From: Chloroflexota bacterium
Lineage (GTDB): Bacteria; Chloroflexota; Ktedonobacteria; Ktedonobacterales; Ktedonobacteraceae
Assembly: GCA_005881495.1 (NCBI GenBank)
Contig: VBHI01000304.1
Location: forward strand, 56,309-67,740
Direction: 5' to 3'
Length of the DNA: 11,432 bases
Below the pieces are notes generated by a model. The model made no database searches. It was not told the origin of the DNA and was given only the letters and a program-made list of their open reading frames with translations. Position numbers and translations under genes: made by a program. Shown piece by piece: positions 1-6,393 of this stretch. How positions within the stretch are numbered: position 1 is the stretch's first letter; every line of letters starts with the position of its first letter.

Positions 1-1395
1 CAGCAAGAAGCAAGTAGCCAATCGTCTCTGCCTGGTACACCAGCGGCACACGCACCGGCTCAGGCGGAGGTCCGCCGTATGAGGCCACGATGTCCGGCAC
101 TTCGGCTCCTGCTCCGGCTATGCCCCCTGCTATCCCGGCTGCTGTTGCGGCAAACGATTGCTCTTCTGGGAGCAGGGCAATGGCCACATAGGGCAGTTTG
201 AGGGCCTGCGCCACAGTTTCCACGATGGTCGGTAGCACCTTCTCAGGTACCAGTGTCGCTTCCAGGCGGCTCCCCAGGCGTGTGAGCACGGCATAGGGGT
301 CGTCGCGCTCCCCATACATCAGGCGGTTTACCCCTCGCTGAAGACGGAGGCGCAGCGGTTGAAAGAGCACCGCGATGACGCCGGTCGCCAGCAGGGAGAG
401 GAGCACATTTCCTTGTACCTTGATGAGCGTACCCAGGCCAACGACGACCAGCACATACAGTCCGATGACGCTCAGGGTGAGCGCACCATACACCAGCGTG
501 CGATTGATGATGAGATCGATATCCCACAGGCGATAGCGCAGAATGGCAATCCCAATGGCCAGCGGAATGAACACGAGGAAGAGTTCCCGGACCGTCGCGT
601 ACAAGAGCCGATAGGGCGAAGAGGCGGCAGCGAGCGCAGGAAACAGCCCCTGCAGACCAAAGTAGGGGATGTCAATCAGCAGAGCGAGGGCGAACCCAAA
701 GATCAGCCATTTGCACTGCTGTCGCTGCACGTGATCAGAGACGAGCGTGTAGCGATAGAGCTGGACGCTCATCGAGGTCCCCCAGAGCACCAGTTGTCCG
801 CCTGCAAAGAGCAGAAGTGGCCAGTTCAAGATCTGGTAGGGCGAGTCAGGTGGCAGCACCCAAGGAATGATCTGGACCAGCCAGAGGAACACCAGCATCC
901 ACGCCCATCGTGGGATAGGGCGACCGGTGGGAAACAGTGAGAAAAACAGGCCCAGGCCACAGTAGCCGCCGATGCCAAGGATGAGTGTGGCGAGAACACC
1001 AAGAAGAGTAATGAGAATGGGAGCACCACCTAGTAGCGCAATCTCACTCGCACGCGCATCACCGGCAGGAAGATCGAAGAGGCAAAGAGGCTGATGACGA
1101 GCGTATACGCGGCATAGCTGCCCAGAGAGATGCCCAAATGACGCAGCGCCTGGACGTTCCCTGGCGTCAGCTGCCCAATGGCGCATTCTTGCCTGGGATC
1201 CGTGCACAGAACAAAGAGCTGGGCATAATAGACAGGAATGCGCACGAAAAAGACCGCGAGGTTGAAGACGGTGAGGAGCGTCCACCCCAGACGCATCAGC
1301 AACAAACGTCTTCCCCGGACCCGTGTGCTGGTCGCATGGGGTGTCGCCATGTCAGGCGCGAGCGTTCTTTGTAGTGGTATCTGGTGCAGATCCAT
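1..1395 (-). pseudogene. membrane sensor histidine kinase, 5' part with frame break; 3' end outside window
   Basis: Sensor kinase input region. The start is the ATG at 1395, with AAAGGAG seven bases upstream (1403-1409). The first frame (stop at 1030-1032) encodes a basic N-terminus, one membrane helix, a short loop (LCTDPRQECAIGQLTPG) and a second helix. A different frame is then open, without stops, from about 1186 to base 1. It encodes several more helices, a loop with SLFPTGRPIPRW, then ILRYRLWDIDLIINRTLVYGA, the linker RGVNRLMYGERDDPYAVL, and the beginning of a GAF-like domain. Both pieces match successive parts of one family of multi-helix sensor kinases recalled from Ktedonobacteria and actinomycetes, so this is one gene needing a -1 shift near 1033-1085. 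That stretch also looks shorter than usual, suggesting a small deletion. H-box and ATPase domains would lie beyond base 1 and are not seen. A sequencing error is the main alternative to gene decay; no obvious slippery site was found. Confidence 0.65.
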
Positions 1396-1466
1396 CTCTC
1401 TGCTCCTTTGGGATATATCTTGTAGAAGTCTCATGGATCACACCTGCTGTCGTTCTGCTCGGCTCT

Positions 1467-1475
1467 ACTATACCA
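1467..1475 (-). promoter_or_regulatory. possible extended -10 promoter of the sensor kinase gene
   Basis: Read on the minus strand, TGG-TATAGT (1475 to 1467) is an extended -10 element about 70 bases before the ATG at 1395. No convincing -35 hexamer lies at the expected distance, so this is a weak call. The 176-base gap (1396-1571) holds nothing else recognisable. Confidence 0.3.
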
Positions 1476-1571
1476 CATACACGAACAAGCAGGGCTGCCC
1501 TTTCGCACCTATAGCCGCACTGATGCCGCGCGATCCGAGCGAGGAAAGAGCAGCGTCCTGATCACAGGTTG

Positions 1572-2198
1572 TTAGCTCCGTTGTACCGAAGACGCCGAGA
1601 CCTGCGTTGGGTTCCCACGGAAGCTGAGGGTCGCACCCGCCCAGGCCAGGCCAGCATAGAAAAGCCCTAAGCAGGTGCTGGTGAGAATGACGCCAAGGAG
1701 GCCACCCAAGGGAACTCTGAGTAACAGGAGCACAGGACTGACAATGAGTATCCAGCCAATCGCTGCCGTAAAGACGTGCGCCCGGATGGTCGTGATCCCC
1801 ACGATCACACCACCGATCAAGGTCAGCACCACTCCCAGGATCATGGGAATGATCGCTAACGGCGGTGGGCCGTCTCCTCCCGGATGCGGAATCGAGCCTG
1901 GTACGGCGACATCAAGGATTTGGACGCCGCTGAGGACAAGGAAAAGAAGGACTGTCGCGACCCACAGGAGCACCACGCCGGCCAATCCCAGGATGCCAAT
2001 CTGTTTGGCTTGAGCGCGATAGAGCGCTGGCAACCCAACAAGGAGGAATAATCCACTCAGGACAAAGACAACATTCGTCGGGATAGATCCAATACCCGTG
2101 GGACCCTCTGGACCTGGAATGAGAAAGATGAGCAGAGACGCGAGGATCGCACCGATGGCACCGACCATTAAAAATTGGCCATTGAGACGTAAGGACAT
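1572..2198 (-). CDS. six-helix integral membrane protein, function unknown
   Basis: I do not recognise the family. The 208-residue protein is almost wholly hydrophobic, with six likely membrane helices at about residues 10-28, 42-60, 67-91, 113-137, 142-161 and 166-190. A Pro/Gly-rich loop lies between helices 3 and 4 (VPGSIPHPGGDGPPP). The C-terminal tail is short, polar and Ser-rich. It has no signal peptide distinct from helix 1, no catalytic motif and no charged residues buried in helices that would suggest a transporter. The start is well supported: AAGGAG lies seven bases before the ATG. It is co-directional with the downstream sensor kinase, 176 bases away, and may be transcribed with it. 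It has its own good promoter, which is the best clue to its use: the phased repeats there suggest activation by a dedicated regulator. Confidence 0.85.
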   Translation of the reverse strand: MSLRLNGQFLMVGAIGAILASLLIFLIPGPEGPTGIGSIPTNVVFVLSGLFLLVGLPALYRAQAKQIGILGLAGVVLLWVATVLLFLVLSGVQILDVAVPGSIPHPGGDGPPPLAIIPMILGVVLTLIGGVIVGITTIRAHVFTAAIGWILIVSPVLLLLRVPLGGLLGVILTSTCLGLFYAGLAWAGATLSFRGNPTQVSASSVQRS

Positions 2199-2255
2199 AT
2201 GTTTTCTCCTTCTTGTGTAGACTCATGATGAACAGAACTGCTCATAAGCAGATGC

Positions 2256-2273
2256 GGAGCGGTGTGCCGCTCC
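2256..2273 (-). promoter_or_regulatory. perfect hairpin in the 5' leader of the membrane protein gene
   Basis: GGAGCGG (2256-2262), a four-base loop (2263-2266) and CCGCTCC (2267-2273) form a perfect GC-rich seven-pair stem. It lies downstream of the predicted -10 at 2323-2328 and about 57 bases before the start codon, so it would be in the transcript leader. There is no following T-run on the minus strand, so it is not a typical intrinsic terminator. An RNA-stability or attenuation role is possible but unproven. Confidence 0.5.
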
Positions 2274-2322
2274 AGAGAACAATCAGTATGCGCTGCATGC
2301 CTGCTTCTCGTTCTCTGTCTAA

Positions 2323-2352
2323 AGTATAGAAGAGGAGGCGTCCCGCTGTCAT
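2323..2352 (-). promoter_or_regulatory. sigma-70-type promoter of the membrane protein gene
   Basis: On the minus strand the -35 is ATGACA (2352 to 2347), followed by an 18-base spacer and -10 TATACT (2328 to 2323). Each hexamer matches the consensus at five of six positions. Transcription would start near 2316, leaving a leader of about 118 bases that contains the 2256-2273 hairpin. The -35 lies between GTCCCG repeats, implying regulator control. Confidence 0.55.
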
Positions 2353-2389
2353 GAGGCTCTGTCCCGGTTTTGTCCCGATGCGTGTCCCG
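2340..2389 (-). promoter_or_regulatory. four helically phased direct repeats, putative activator operator
   Basis: The hexamer GTCCCG (CGGGAC on the coding strand) occurs at 2340-2345, 2361-2366, 2372-2377 and 2384-2389. Start-to-start steps are 21, 11 and 12 bases, all near whole helical turns, so the copies face the same side of the DNA. The copy nearest the gene sits 11 bases before the -10, and the -35 falls between copies one and two. This layout is known for SARP and OmpR/PhoB-family winged-helix activators, which bind 11-base direct repeats at the -35. The regulator itself is not in this window. Confidence 0.5.
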
Positions 2390-2511
2390 ATTTTGCAGAT
2401 CGGAGAGGGGGAGCTCGCGTGTTCCGAACGTCCAAGGAGGAGGTGATTCTTGCCCTTAATTGAAATGTATTGTCCCTTGTGGCCACCCTCTCCACTTGTC
2501 TGCGCTTACGC

Positions 2512-3291
2512 TCACTCATGCTCCTCCATCCACCCTGGTAAATCCACAATCGACGGCAGTATAGCATCAGGATGCACCCGCTCCAAAAGCGGTGAGTCAG
2601 CATGATGTTTACCCGTACAAACCAGCACACCACGCAGCCCTGCCTGTTGAGCGCCTGCAACATCGTTCTCTACATCATCGCCTACCATAATCGCCTCATG
2701 CGCGGCCACACCAATTGAAAGTAACGCCTGCTCAAAAAAGGCGCGATCAGGCTTGCCCAGCACTGTTGCCTTCTTGCCCGAGGCTATCTCCAGGGCACGC
2801 ACAAACGGCCCGCTATCTAACCTCAACCCATCTCTTGTACGCCAGTACAGATTGGTATGCATTGCTAACAACACGGCTCCGTCCATCAGCATACGAAAAG
2901 CGGCGTTCATCGACTCATAAGTTAATAGCTCCTCAGCGCCACCTATAACCACAACATCCGCTTCCGACTGTACAAGCTTTATGCCGGCAAAATCCGCCTC
3001 GGTATCGCCTTTCGTGAGCACCCAGCACCGCTTACCTGGATAGTGCTGTCGAATATAATTTGCCGTCGCTACAGGAGCAGTGATCAAATGCTCCTCAGTA
3101 ATAGGTAAACCAATGGTCCTTAAACGTTCTGCAAGCGTAACACGTGCCATAGTTGTAGTATTCGTCACAAAGCAAGTCGCAAAGCCATGCTGCTCTAACC
3201 AGTTCAACGTCTCGGCCGCCCCGGCAATGGGCTGCATACTGACATGCAATACACCGTCAATATCGAGTAAAACACCACGAACAGGCTGCAT
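2512..3291 (-). CDS. HAD-IIA family phosphatase, LHPP-like
   Basis: Haloacid dehalogenase-superfamily phosphohydrolase of subfamily IIA, 259 residues, a normal length. Motif I is DIDGVL (D10 nucleophile, D12 acid/base); motif II is VTNTTT (T43); motif III is GKPD (K180); motif IV is GDDVENDV (D205, D210). The C2-type cap lies between motifs II and III, in roughly residues 75-175. The overall pattern is closest to the phospholysine/phosphohistidine/pyrophosphate phosphatase (LHPP) type, but substrate cannot be read from sequence; p-nitrophenyl phosphatase or NagD-like activity is possible. It is soluble and cytoplasmic. I chose the ATG at 3291, where GGAGGT lies ten bases upstream and the conserved core begins at residue 6. 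An in-frame ATG at 3366 would add 25 unrelated residues. It is divergent from the kinase operon. A protein-phosphate phosphatase beside kinases is suggestive only. Confidence 0.9.
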   Translation of the reverse strand: MQPVRGVLLDIDGVLHVSMQPIAGAAETLNWLEQHGFATCFVTNTTTMARVTLAERLRTIGLPITEEHLITAPVATANYIRQHYPGKRCWVLTKGDTEADFAGIKLVQSEADVVVIGGAEELLTYESMNAAFRMLMDGAVLLAMHTNLYWRTRDGLRLDSGPFVRALEIASGKKATVLGKPDRAFFEQALLSIGVAAHEAIMVGDDVENDVAGAQQAGLRGVLVCTGKHHADSPLLERVHPDAILPSIVDLPGWMEEHE

Positions 3292-3343
3292 ATGCAAATC
3301 CACCTCCAAAGAATAGATACCCTCATCGTTCTTCCTTACAGAA

Positions 3344-3373
3344 AATATATAGCTCCAGGAGCACACAATGCAA
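3344..3373 (-). promoter_or_regulatory. weak candidate promoter of the HAD phosphatase with palindrome in the spacer
   Basis: On the minus strand TTGCAT (3373 to 3368), an 18-base spacer and TATATT (3349 to 3344) lie about 50 bases before the ATG at 3291. The -35 is poor. The spacer contains the perfect 11-base palindrome GCTCC-A-GGAGC (3352-3362), a place where a bound repressor would block the polymerase. Confidence 0.3.
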
Positions 3374-3405
3374 GTGAATCATAGTGCGCAACCACAACGG
3401 ATCGC

Positions 3406-3427
3406 CCGCTTCACGACCGTGAAGCGG
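3406..3427. repeat. perfect 10-base inverted repeat in divergent gap
   Basis: CCGCTTCACG (3406-3415) and CGTGAAGCGG (3418-3427) are exact reverse complements separated by two bases. Flanking genes diverge, so this is not a terminator for either. It could be part of a REP-like intergenic element with the hairpins that follow, or a dimeric protein binding site. Confidence 0.6.
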
Positions 3428-3443
3428 CAAACGAATATAGTAG

Positions 3444-3495
3444 GGGCGACCCTTGGGTCGCCCAGCCAACCTCGCGCTGGGCTTCAAATAGCGCG
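3444..3495. repeat. nested inverted repeats, REP-like intergenic element
   Basis: GGGCGACCC (3444-3452) pairs with GGGTCGCCC (3455-3463) over a two-base loop. GCCCAGC (3460-3466) pairs with GCTGGGC (3476-3482), and CGCGCT (3473-3478) pairs with AGCGCG (3490-3495). The stems overlap, so they are alternative folds. The GTAGGGGCGACCC-type start resembles short palindromic repeats I recall as frequent in Chloroflexota intergenic DNA; that is from memory and unverified. No open frame or transposase is present. Confidence 0.5.
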
Positions 3496-3566
3496 GCACT
3501 AGGAGACTCTACCCATTATATGACCAATTCGCTTGCTGCTCCGTTTGTATATCACGAGGGGATAAC

Positions 3567-3596
3567 ATGACATCTGCTAGCAAATGATGTTATAAT
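3567..3596 (+). promoter_or_regulatory. promoter of the kinase/FHA/kinase gene block
   Basis: ATGACA (3567-3572), an 18-base spacer and a perfect TATAAT (3591-3596) lie about 45 bases before the start codon at 3641. Transcription should begin near 3603. The hexamer and spacer choice equals that of the promoter at 2323-2352, but no GTCCCG repeats accompany it, so a housekeeping-type promoter is likely. Confidence 0.7.
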
Positions 3597-3640
3597 AGCC
3601 GCGATGAGTAGCCTTTAGCCTTTCAGTTAGGAGTTGGCAA

Positions 3641-4873
3641 ATGAACGGTGACATGATTGGTCGTGTCATCAAAGGACGGTATAAACTAATCGACGAAAGA
3701 GGTCGAGGTAGCTTTGCGACCGTCTACGTAGCACGCGATACAGAAAATAACCACATCTACGCAGTAAAGGTCATGCACCTTGAACTCTCAAATGATGGTG
3801 AACTACTCGCGCGTTTCCAACGAGAGGCACATATCCACCTGAACCTCGGTGATCCTCATATAGTGCGCATCGTCGATTATGGCAACGATAATCAGATGTA
3901 CTTTATTGTGATGGAATACATTGATGGGCAAAACCTGAAGTATCACATGATAACACAGGGTCCCATGGAACCATCACGAGCATTAAATTACACACGACAG
4001 ATTGCCGAGGGATTGGATACGGCGTATAAACAGGGTGTGGTACATCGCGATATTAAGCCACAGAACATCCTCATCAATGGAAAAGATGTGGTCAAAATCG
4101 TCGATTTTGGATTGGCGCGGAGCAGGGAAACCGTTACTCTTACTCAATCTAACGTATTCATGGGCACAGCCTACTACATCTCGCCCGAACAGGCCGAAAG
4201 TGGGCGTTCAGCGGACTCCCGCTCTGATCTCTATTCGGTTGCAACTGTTTTGTTTGAAATGCTAACTGGCAATCCTCCTTTTGAAGGTGAGACTGCGGTG
4301 GACATTGTCATCAAACACATGAATGAAAAAGTGCCTTCGATCTGCCGCCTACGCCCTGATCTGCCTGTAGAGATGGATATCTTCATGCAGAAGGCGATGG
4401 CAAAAGCACCGGCAGATCGCTTTGCTACACCACAGGAGTTCATTGCAGCGCTCGATCAATTACAGGAACGTATCCAGGCAATGCCACCAGGTAAGCGAGT
4501 CCCAGAACCTGGCTACGAACAAAAACCAGGAACAGTTGGACCTTCCAGGCCCCCAACCGTTCCCCCAAAACAGGCACGTCTTGTGGTTATCTCCAGTGGA
4601 CAACAAATTCCATTAAACGGTGAGTTAATGGTTGTTGGTCGACAGGATCCCATTTTGGGTATCTTCCCAGAGATTAACCTTGCAGACAAAACGGTTGGAC
4701 GGCGTCATGCCTATCTAAGAAATCAGCAGGGCACCTACACCGTCGAAGATCTCAATGCATTAAATAAGACTCGCCTGAATGGAGTTACCTTAACACCACA
4801 CGAAGAACGTACGCTCAAAGATGGCGATATTCTACGCTTTGGCAGTGTTGAGGTACGTTTTGAATTGCGATAG
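3641..4873 (+). CDS. soluble serine/threonine protein kinase with C-terminal FHA domain
   Basis: Hanks-type kinase of 410 residues. The kinase domain (about 14-278) has an intact active site: Gly-loop GRGSFATVY (21-29), K43, E62, HRDIKPQN (135-142), DFG (155-157) and SPEQ (181-184). Candidate activation-loop threonines are T164, T166 and T168. A proline-rich linker (283-310) leads to an FHA domain (about 314-408) with VVGR (R334), GRRH (353-356) and LNALNKTRLNG (371-381). The usual phosphate-contacting Ser of the FHA SRxH motif is Gly353 and the Gly after the conserved Asn is Lys376, so phosphothreonine binding may be weak. There is no membrane helix or PASTA domain, hence it should be cytosolic. 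The ATG has TAGGAG seven bases upstream and a strong promoter. It is the first gene of a three-gene block, 103 bases before the FHA protein, a likely partner or substrate. Confidence 0.95.
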   Translation: MNGDMIGRVIKGRYKLIDERGRGSFATVYVARDTENNHIYAVKVMHLELSNDGELLARFQREAHIHLNLGDPHIVRIVDYGNDNQMYFIVMEYIDGQNLKYHMITQGPMEPSRALNYTRQIAEGLDTAYKQGVVHRDIKPQNILINGKDVVKIVDFGLARSRETVTLTQSNVFMGTAYYISPEQAESGRSADSRSDLYSVATVLFEMLTGNPPFEGETAVDIVIKHMNEKVPSICRLRPDLPVEMDIFMQKAMAKAPADRFATPQEFIAALDQLQERIQAMPPGKRVPEPGYEQKPGTVGPSRPPTVPPKQARLVVISSGQQIPLNGELMVVGRQDPILGIFPEINLADKTVGRRHAYLRNQQGTYTVEDLNALNKTRLNGVTLTPHEERTLKDGDILRFGSVEVRFELR

Positions 4874-4930
4874 ATGTGGTGTTAAGTCGCACTAAATCGC
4901 AGTTTTGATATATCACTAGAGTATATCTGA

Positions 4931-4953
4931 GAGCGGCCACATCACAACCGCTC
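4931..4953 (+). other. small inverted repeat between kinase and FHA genes
   Basis: GAGCGG (4931-4936) and CCGCTC (4948-4953) could pair over an 11-base loop just upstream of the ribosome binding site at 4963-4968. There is no T-run, so it does not look like a terminator. The stem sequence echoes the hairpin at 2256-2273. The 103-base gap shows no convincing promoter, compatible with read-through from the kinase gene. Confidence 0.3.
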
Positions 4954-4976
4954 CTACGATCAGAGGGGTGAACGAC

Positions 4977-6284
4977 ATGACGCACATTCTCCAAAACCCT
5001 ATTGTAATCATTATTGCAGTATTGGTGTTAGCAGTAGTCATCCTGGTAACAGCTGTTTTCCTTTTCCGCAGTAGCGGAAAAAAGAAGGGGGCAAAAGCTG
5101 ATAAAGCTGCACTGCCAGATTGGCAGCGTCAGGGACAACAAGGGACAGCTGGAACTTGGAATCAACCTGGTGTAGGGGGACAAGCTGACAATTGGGCACA
5201 GCAACAACCCGGCGCATGGCCTGCTCAGCAACAGCCTGGCGCATGGGCCGCTCAGCCGCCTGCTCAGCAACAACCCGGCGCATGGCCTGCTCAGCAACAG
5301 CCCGCTGCTAACCCATGGGGCGCTCAACCTCCTGCTCGGCCTCAACAGCCCGCTGCTAACCCATGGGGCGCTCAACCTCCTGCCCAGCAGCCTGGTGCAT
5401 GGGCCGCTCAGCCTGCTCAGCAGCAACCAGCCGAATGGGGTTCCGCTGCTTCCAATGCGTCATCTGCAGGAGCTGGCATAGGTGGAAGTCAACCATCATG
5501 GGGCGCTGCAGACGCGACATTTATGCCCCAAAAATCAACCCCAGCGGCTCAGGATCCGTGGGGGCAATCCCAGTCGGCGCCACCGCAACAGGGAGGAGAT
5601 GTATGGGGTATGCAAAGTAGTTCACCCTCTCAGCAGCAGGCGCCTACTAGCTATAGCGCTGGCGGTTCAGGTCAATCGTGGGCACAATCAGGAAAGCCTG
5701 CTTCTCCTGCTCCTACCAATGAGCCATGGGGACAACCCGCTCCATCTCAGCAACCAGCGTGGGGGCAGCAGCCTTCCGGGCAACAAGTATCCTCTCCACC
5801 AGCAACTTCTTACAATGCCAACGCCTCGCCGCCCTGGCAACAAGGCCCCGGTCAGGGACCGGCTCTTGGTGGCCCACCGCCCGCCGGCTTTGGCGCTCCC
5901 GCTATGCAACCAGATGCTGCGTCACTCTTCGCCAACAACGACAACGATAAGACCATGCTACGCCCATCCGGCCCGCAGGGTACCCTCGGTATGGTTCGCA
6001 TCGAAGAGGGCAAAGAACCTGGACGTGTCTACGAGGTTCGTAAAGAAGAACTGAGTATTGGGCGCAGCCGCGAAAGTGACATCTTCCTTGAAGACCTGGC
6101 GGTGTCACGTCTTCATGCCAAGATACTCAGCCTGGGCAATGGAAACTATGCCTTGAAAGATGAAGGCAGCGCCAATGGCACCAAAGTGAATGGTCAGGTA
6201 GTCAATAAATATCAAACCTATCCTCTCCAGGAGGGAGACAGAATCCAACTGGGTCAGACAGTCTTAGTGTTCGCAAAGCGTTAG
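4977..6284 (+). CDS. membrane-anchored FHA-domain protein with Q/P/A/W-rich linker
   Basis: Phosphothreonine-reader protein of 435 residues. One N-terminal membrane helix (about 8-30) is followed by the basic stretch RSSGKKKGAKADK, so the rest should face the cytoplasm. Residues 48-315 are low-complexity, rich in Gln, Pro, Ala, Gly and Trp, with units such as QQQPGAW and PAANPWGAQPPA. The C-terminal FHA domain (about 338-434) is canonical: IGR (R363), SRLH (S377, R378, H380) and SANGTKVNG (N400). Just before it is NDNDKTMLRP; T326 is a plausible kinase target, as in GarA-type proteins where a phosphothreonine near the N-terminus docks on the protein's own FHA domain. I chose ATG 4977, with GAGGGG eight bases upstream; GTG 4968 overlaps that site. 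It lies between two kinase genes and is likely their substrate or scaffold. Confidence 0.92.
   Translation: MTHILQNPIVIIIAVLVLAVVILVTAVFLFRSSGKKKGAKADKAALPDWQRQGQQGTAGTWNQPGVGGQADNWAQQQPGAWPAQQQPGAWAAQPPAQQQPGAWPAQQQPAANPWGAQPPARPQQPAANPWGAQPPAQQPGAWAAQPAQQQPAEWGSAASNASSAGAGIGGSQPSWGAADATFMPQKSTPAAQDPWGQSQSAPPQQGGDVWGMQSSSPSQQQAPTSYSAGGSGQSWAQSGKPASPAPTNEPWGQPAPSQQPAWGQQPSGQQVSSPPATSYNANASPPWQQGPGQGPALGGPPPAGFGAPAMQPDAASLFANNDNDKTMLRPSGPQGTLGMVRIEEGKEPGRVYEVRKEELSIGRSRESDIFLEDLAVSRLHAKILSLGNGNYALKDEGSANGTKVNGQVVNKYQTYPLQEGDRIQLGQTVLVFAKR
5199..5302 (+). repeat. 38-base direct repeat in the FHA protein linker
   Basis: A 38-base stretch at 5199-5236 recurs exactly at 5265-5302, a period of 66 bases (22 codons). 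It encodes the QQQPGAWPAQQQP unit twice. Identity at DNA level, not only protein level, points to recent duplication or slippage. Confidence 0.75.
5295..5383 (+). repeat. 41-base direct repeat in the FHA protein linker
   Basis: A 41-base stretch at 5295-5335 recurs exactly at 5343-5383, a period of 48 bases (16 codons), encoding QQPAANPWGAQPPA twice. With the neighbouring 66-base-period repeat it makes this linker a likely length-variable region. Confidence 0.75.
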
Positions 6285-6339
6285 CAGTTAAGGTGGGCTT
6301 GGCCACACCTGACGAGGATGAGGAGGAAGGGCGTAAAGT

Positions 6340-6393
6340 ATGTGTACTGCTTGCTTCTTCGCCCATAGAATGCCGTGCAACAAGACGAGCTGA
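6340..6393 (+). other. possible 17-codon leader ORF overlapping the second kinase start
   Basis: ATG at 6340 opens a frame encoding MCTACFFAHRMPCNKTS, stopping at 6391-6393. It overlaps the first 19 bases of the kinase gene in another frame. A purine-rich AGGAGG-type site (6321-6326) lies upstream, though 13 bases is a long spacing. The kinase GTG has no ribosome binding site of its own, so translational coupling through this leader is possible. The coding status of so short a frame is uncertain. Confidence 0.3.

Noticed and set aside
359..940. Long plus-strand open frame of 193 codons, very rich in charged residues and Gln
   Set aside because: It is the shadow of the minus-strand membrane kinase frame, which translates into hydrophobic helices and known family motifs.
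2349..2518. Minus-strand 56-codon frame (MSERKRRQVERV...) whose ATG overlaps the end of the phosphatase gene
   Set aside because: Its last third is made from the GTCCCG repeats and its sequence matches no family I know; the phased-repeat reading explains the DNA better, though a small basic protein is not excluded.
3567..3587. Six-codon frame with a good upstream GAGGGG
   Set aside because: It starts within the -35 of the kinase promoter and upstream of the predicted transcription start, so it would not be transcribed from that promoter.
5028..5426. Minus-strand 132-codon frame with repeated LSAPWVSSGLL units
   Set aside because: Antisense image of the repetitive linker of the FHA protein; no start-site support.
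5482..6054. Plus-strand 190-codon frame inside the FHA gene
   Set aside because: Overlaps the FHA gene in another frame, and the FHA frame has clear domain motifs.
6291..6310. AGGTG...CACCT partial inverted repeat after the FHA gene as a terminator
   Set aside because: The stem has mismatches and no T-run follows; read-through into the second kinase seems more likely.
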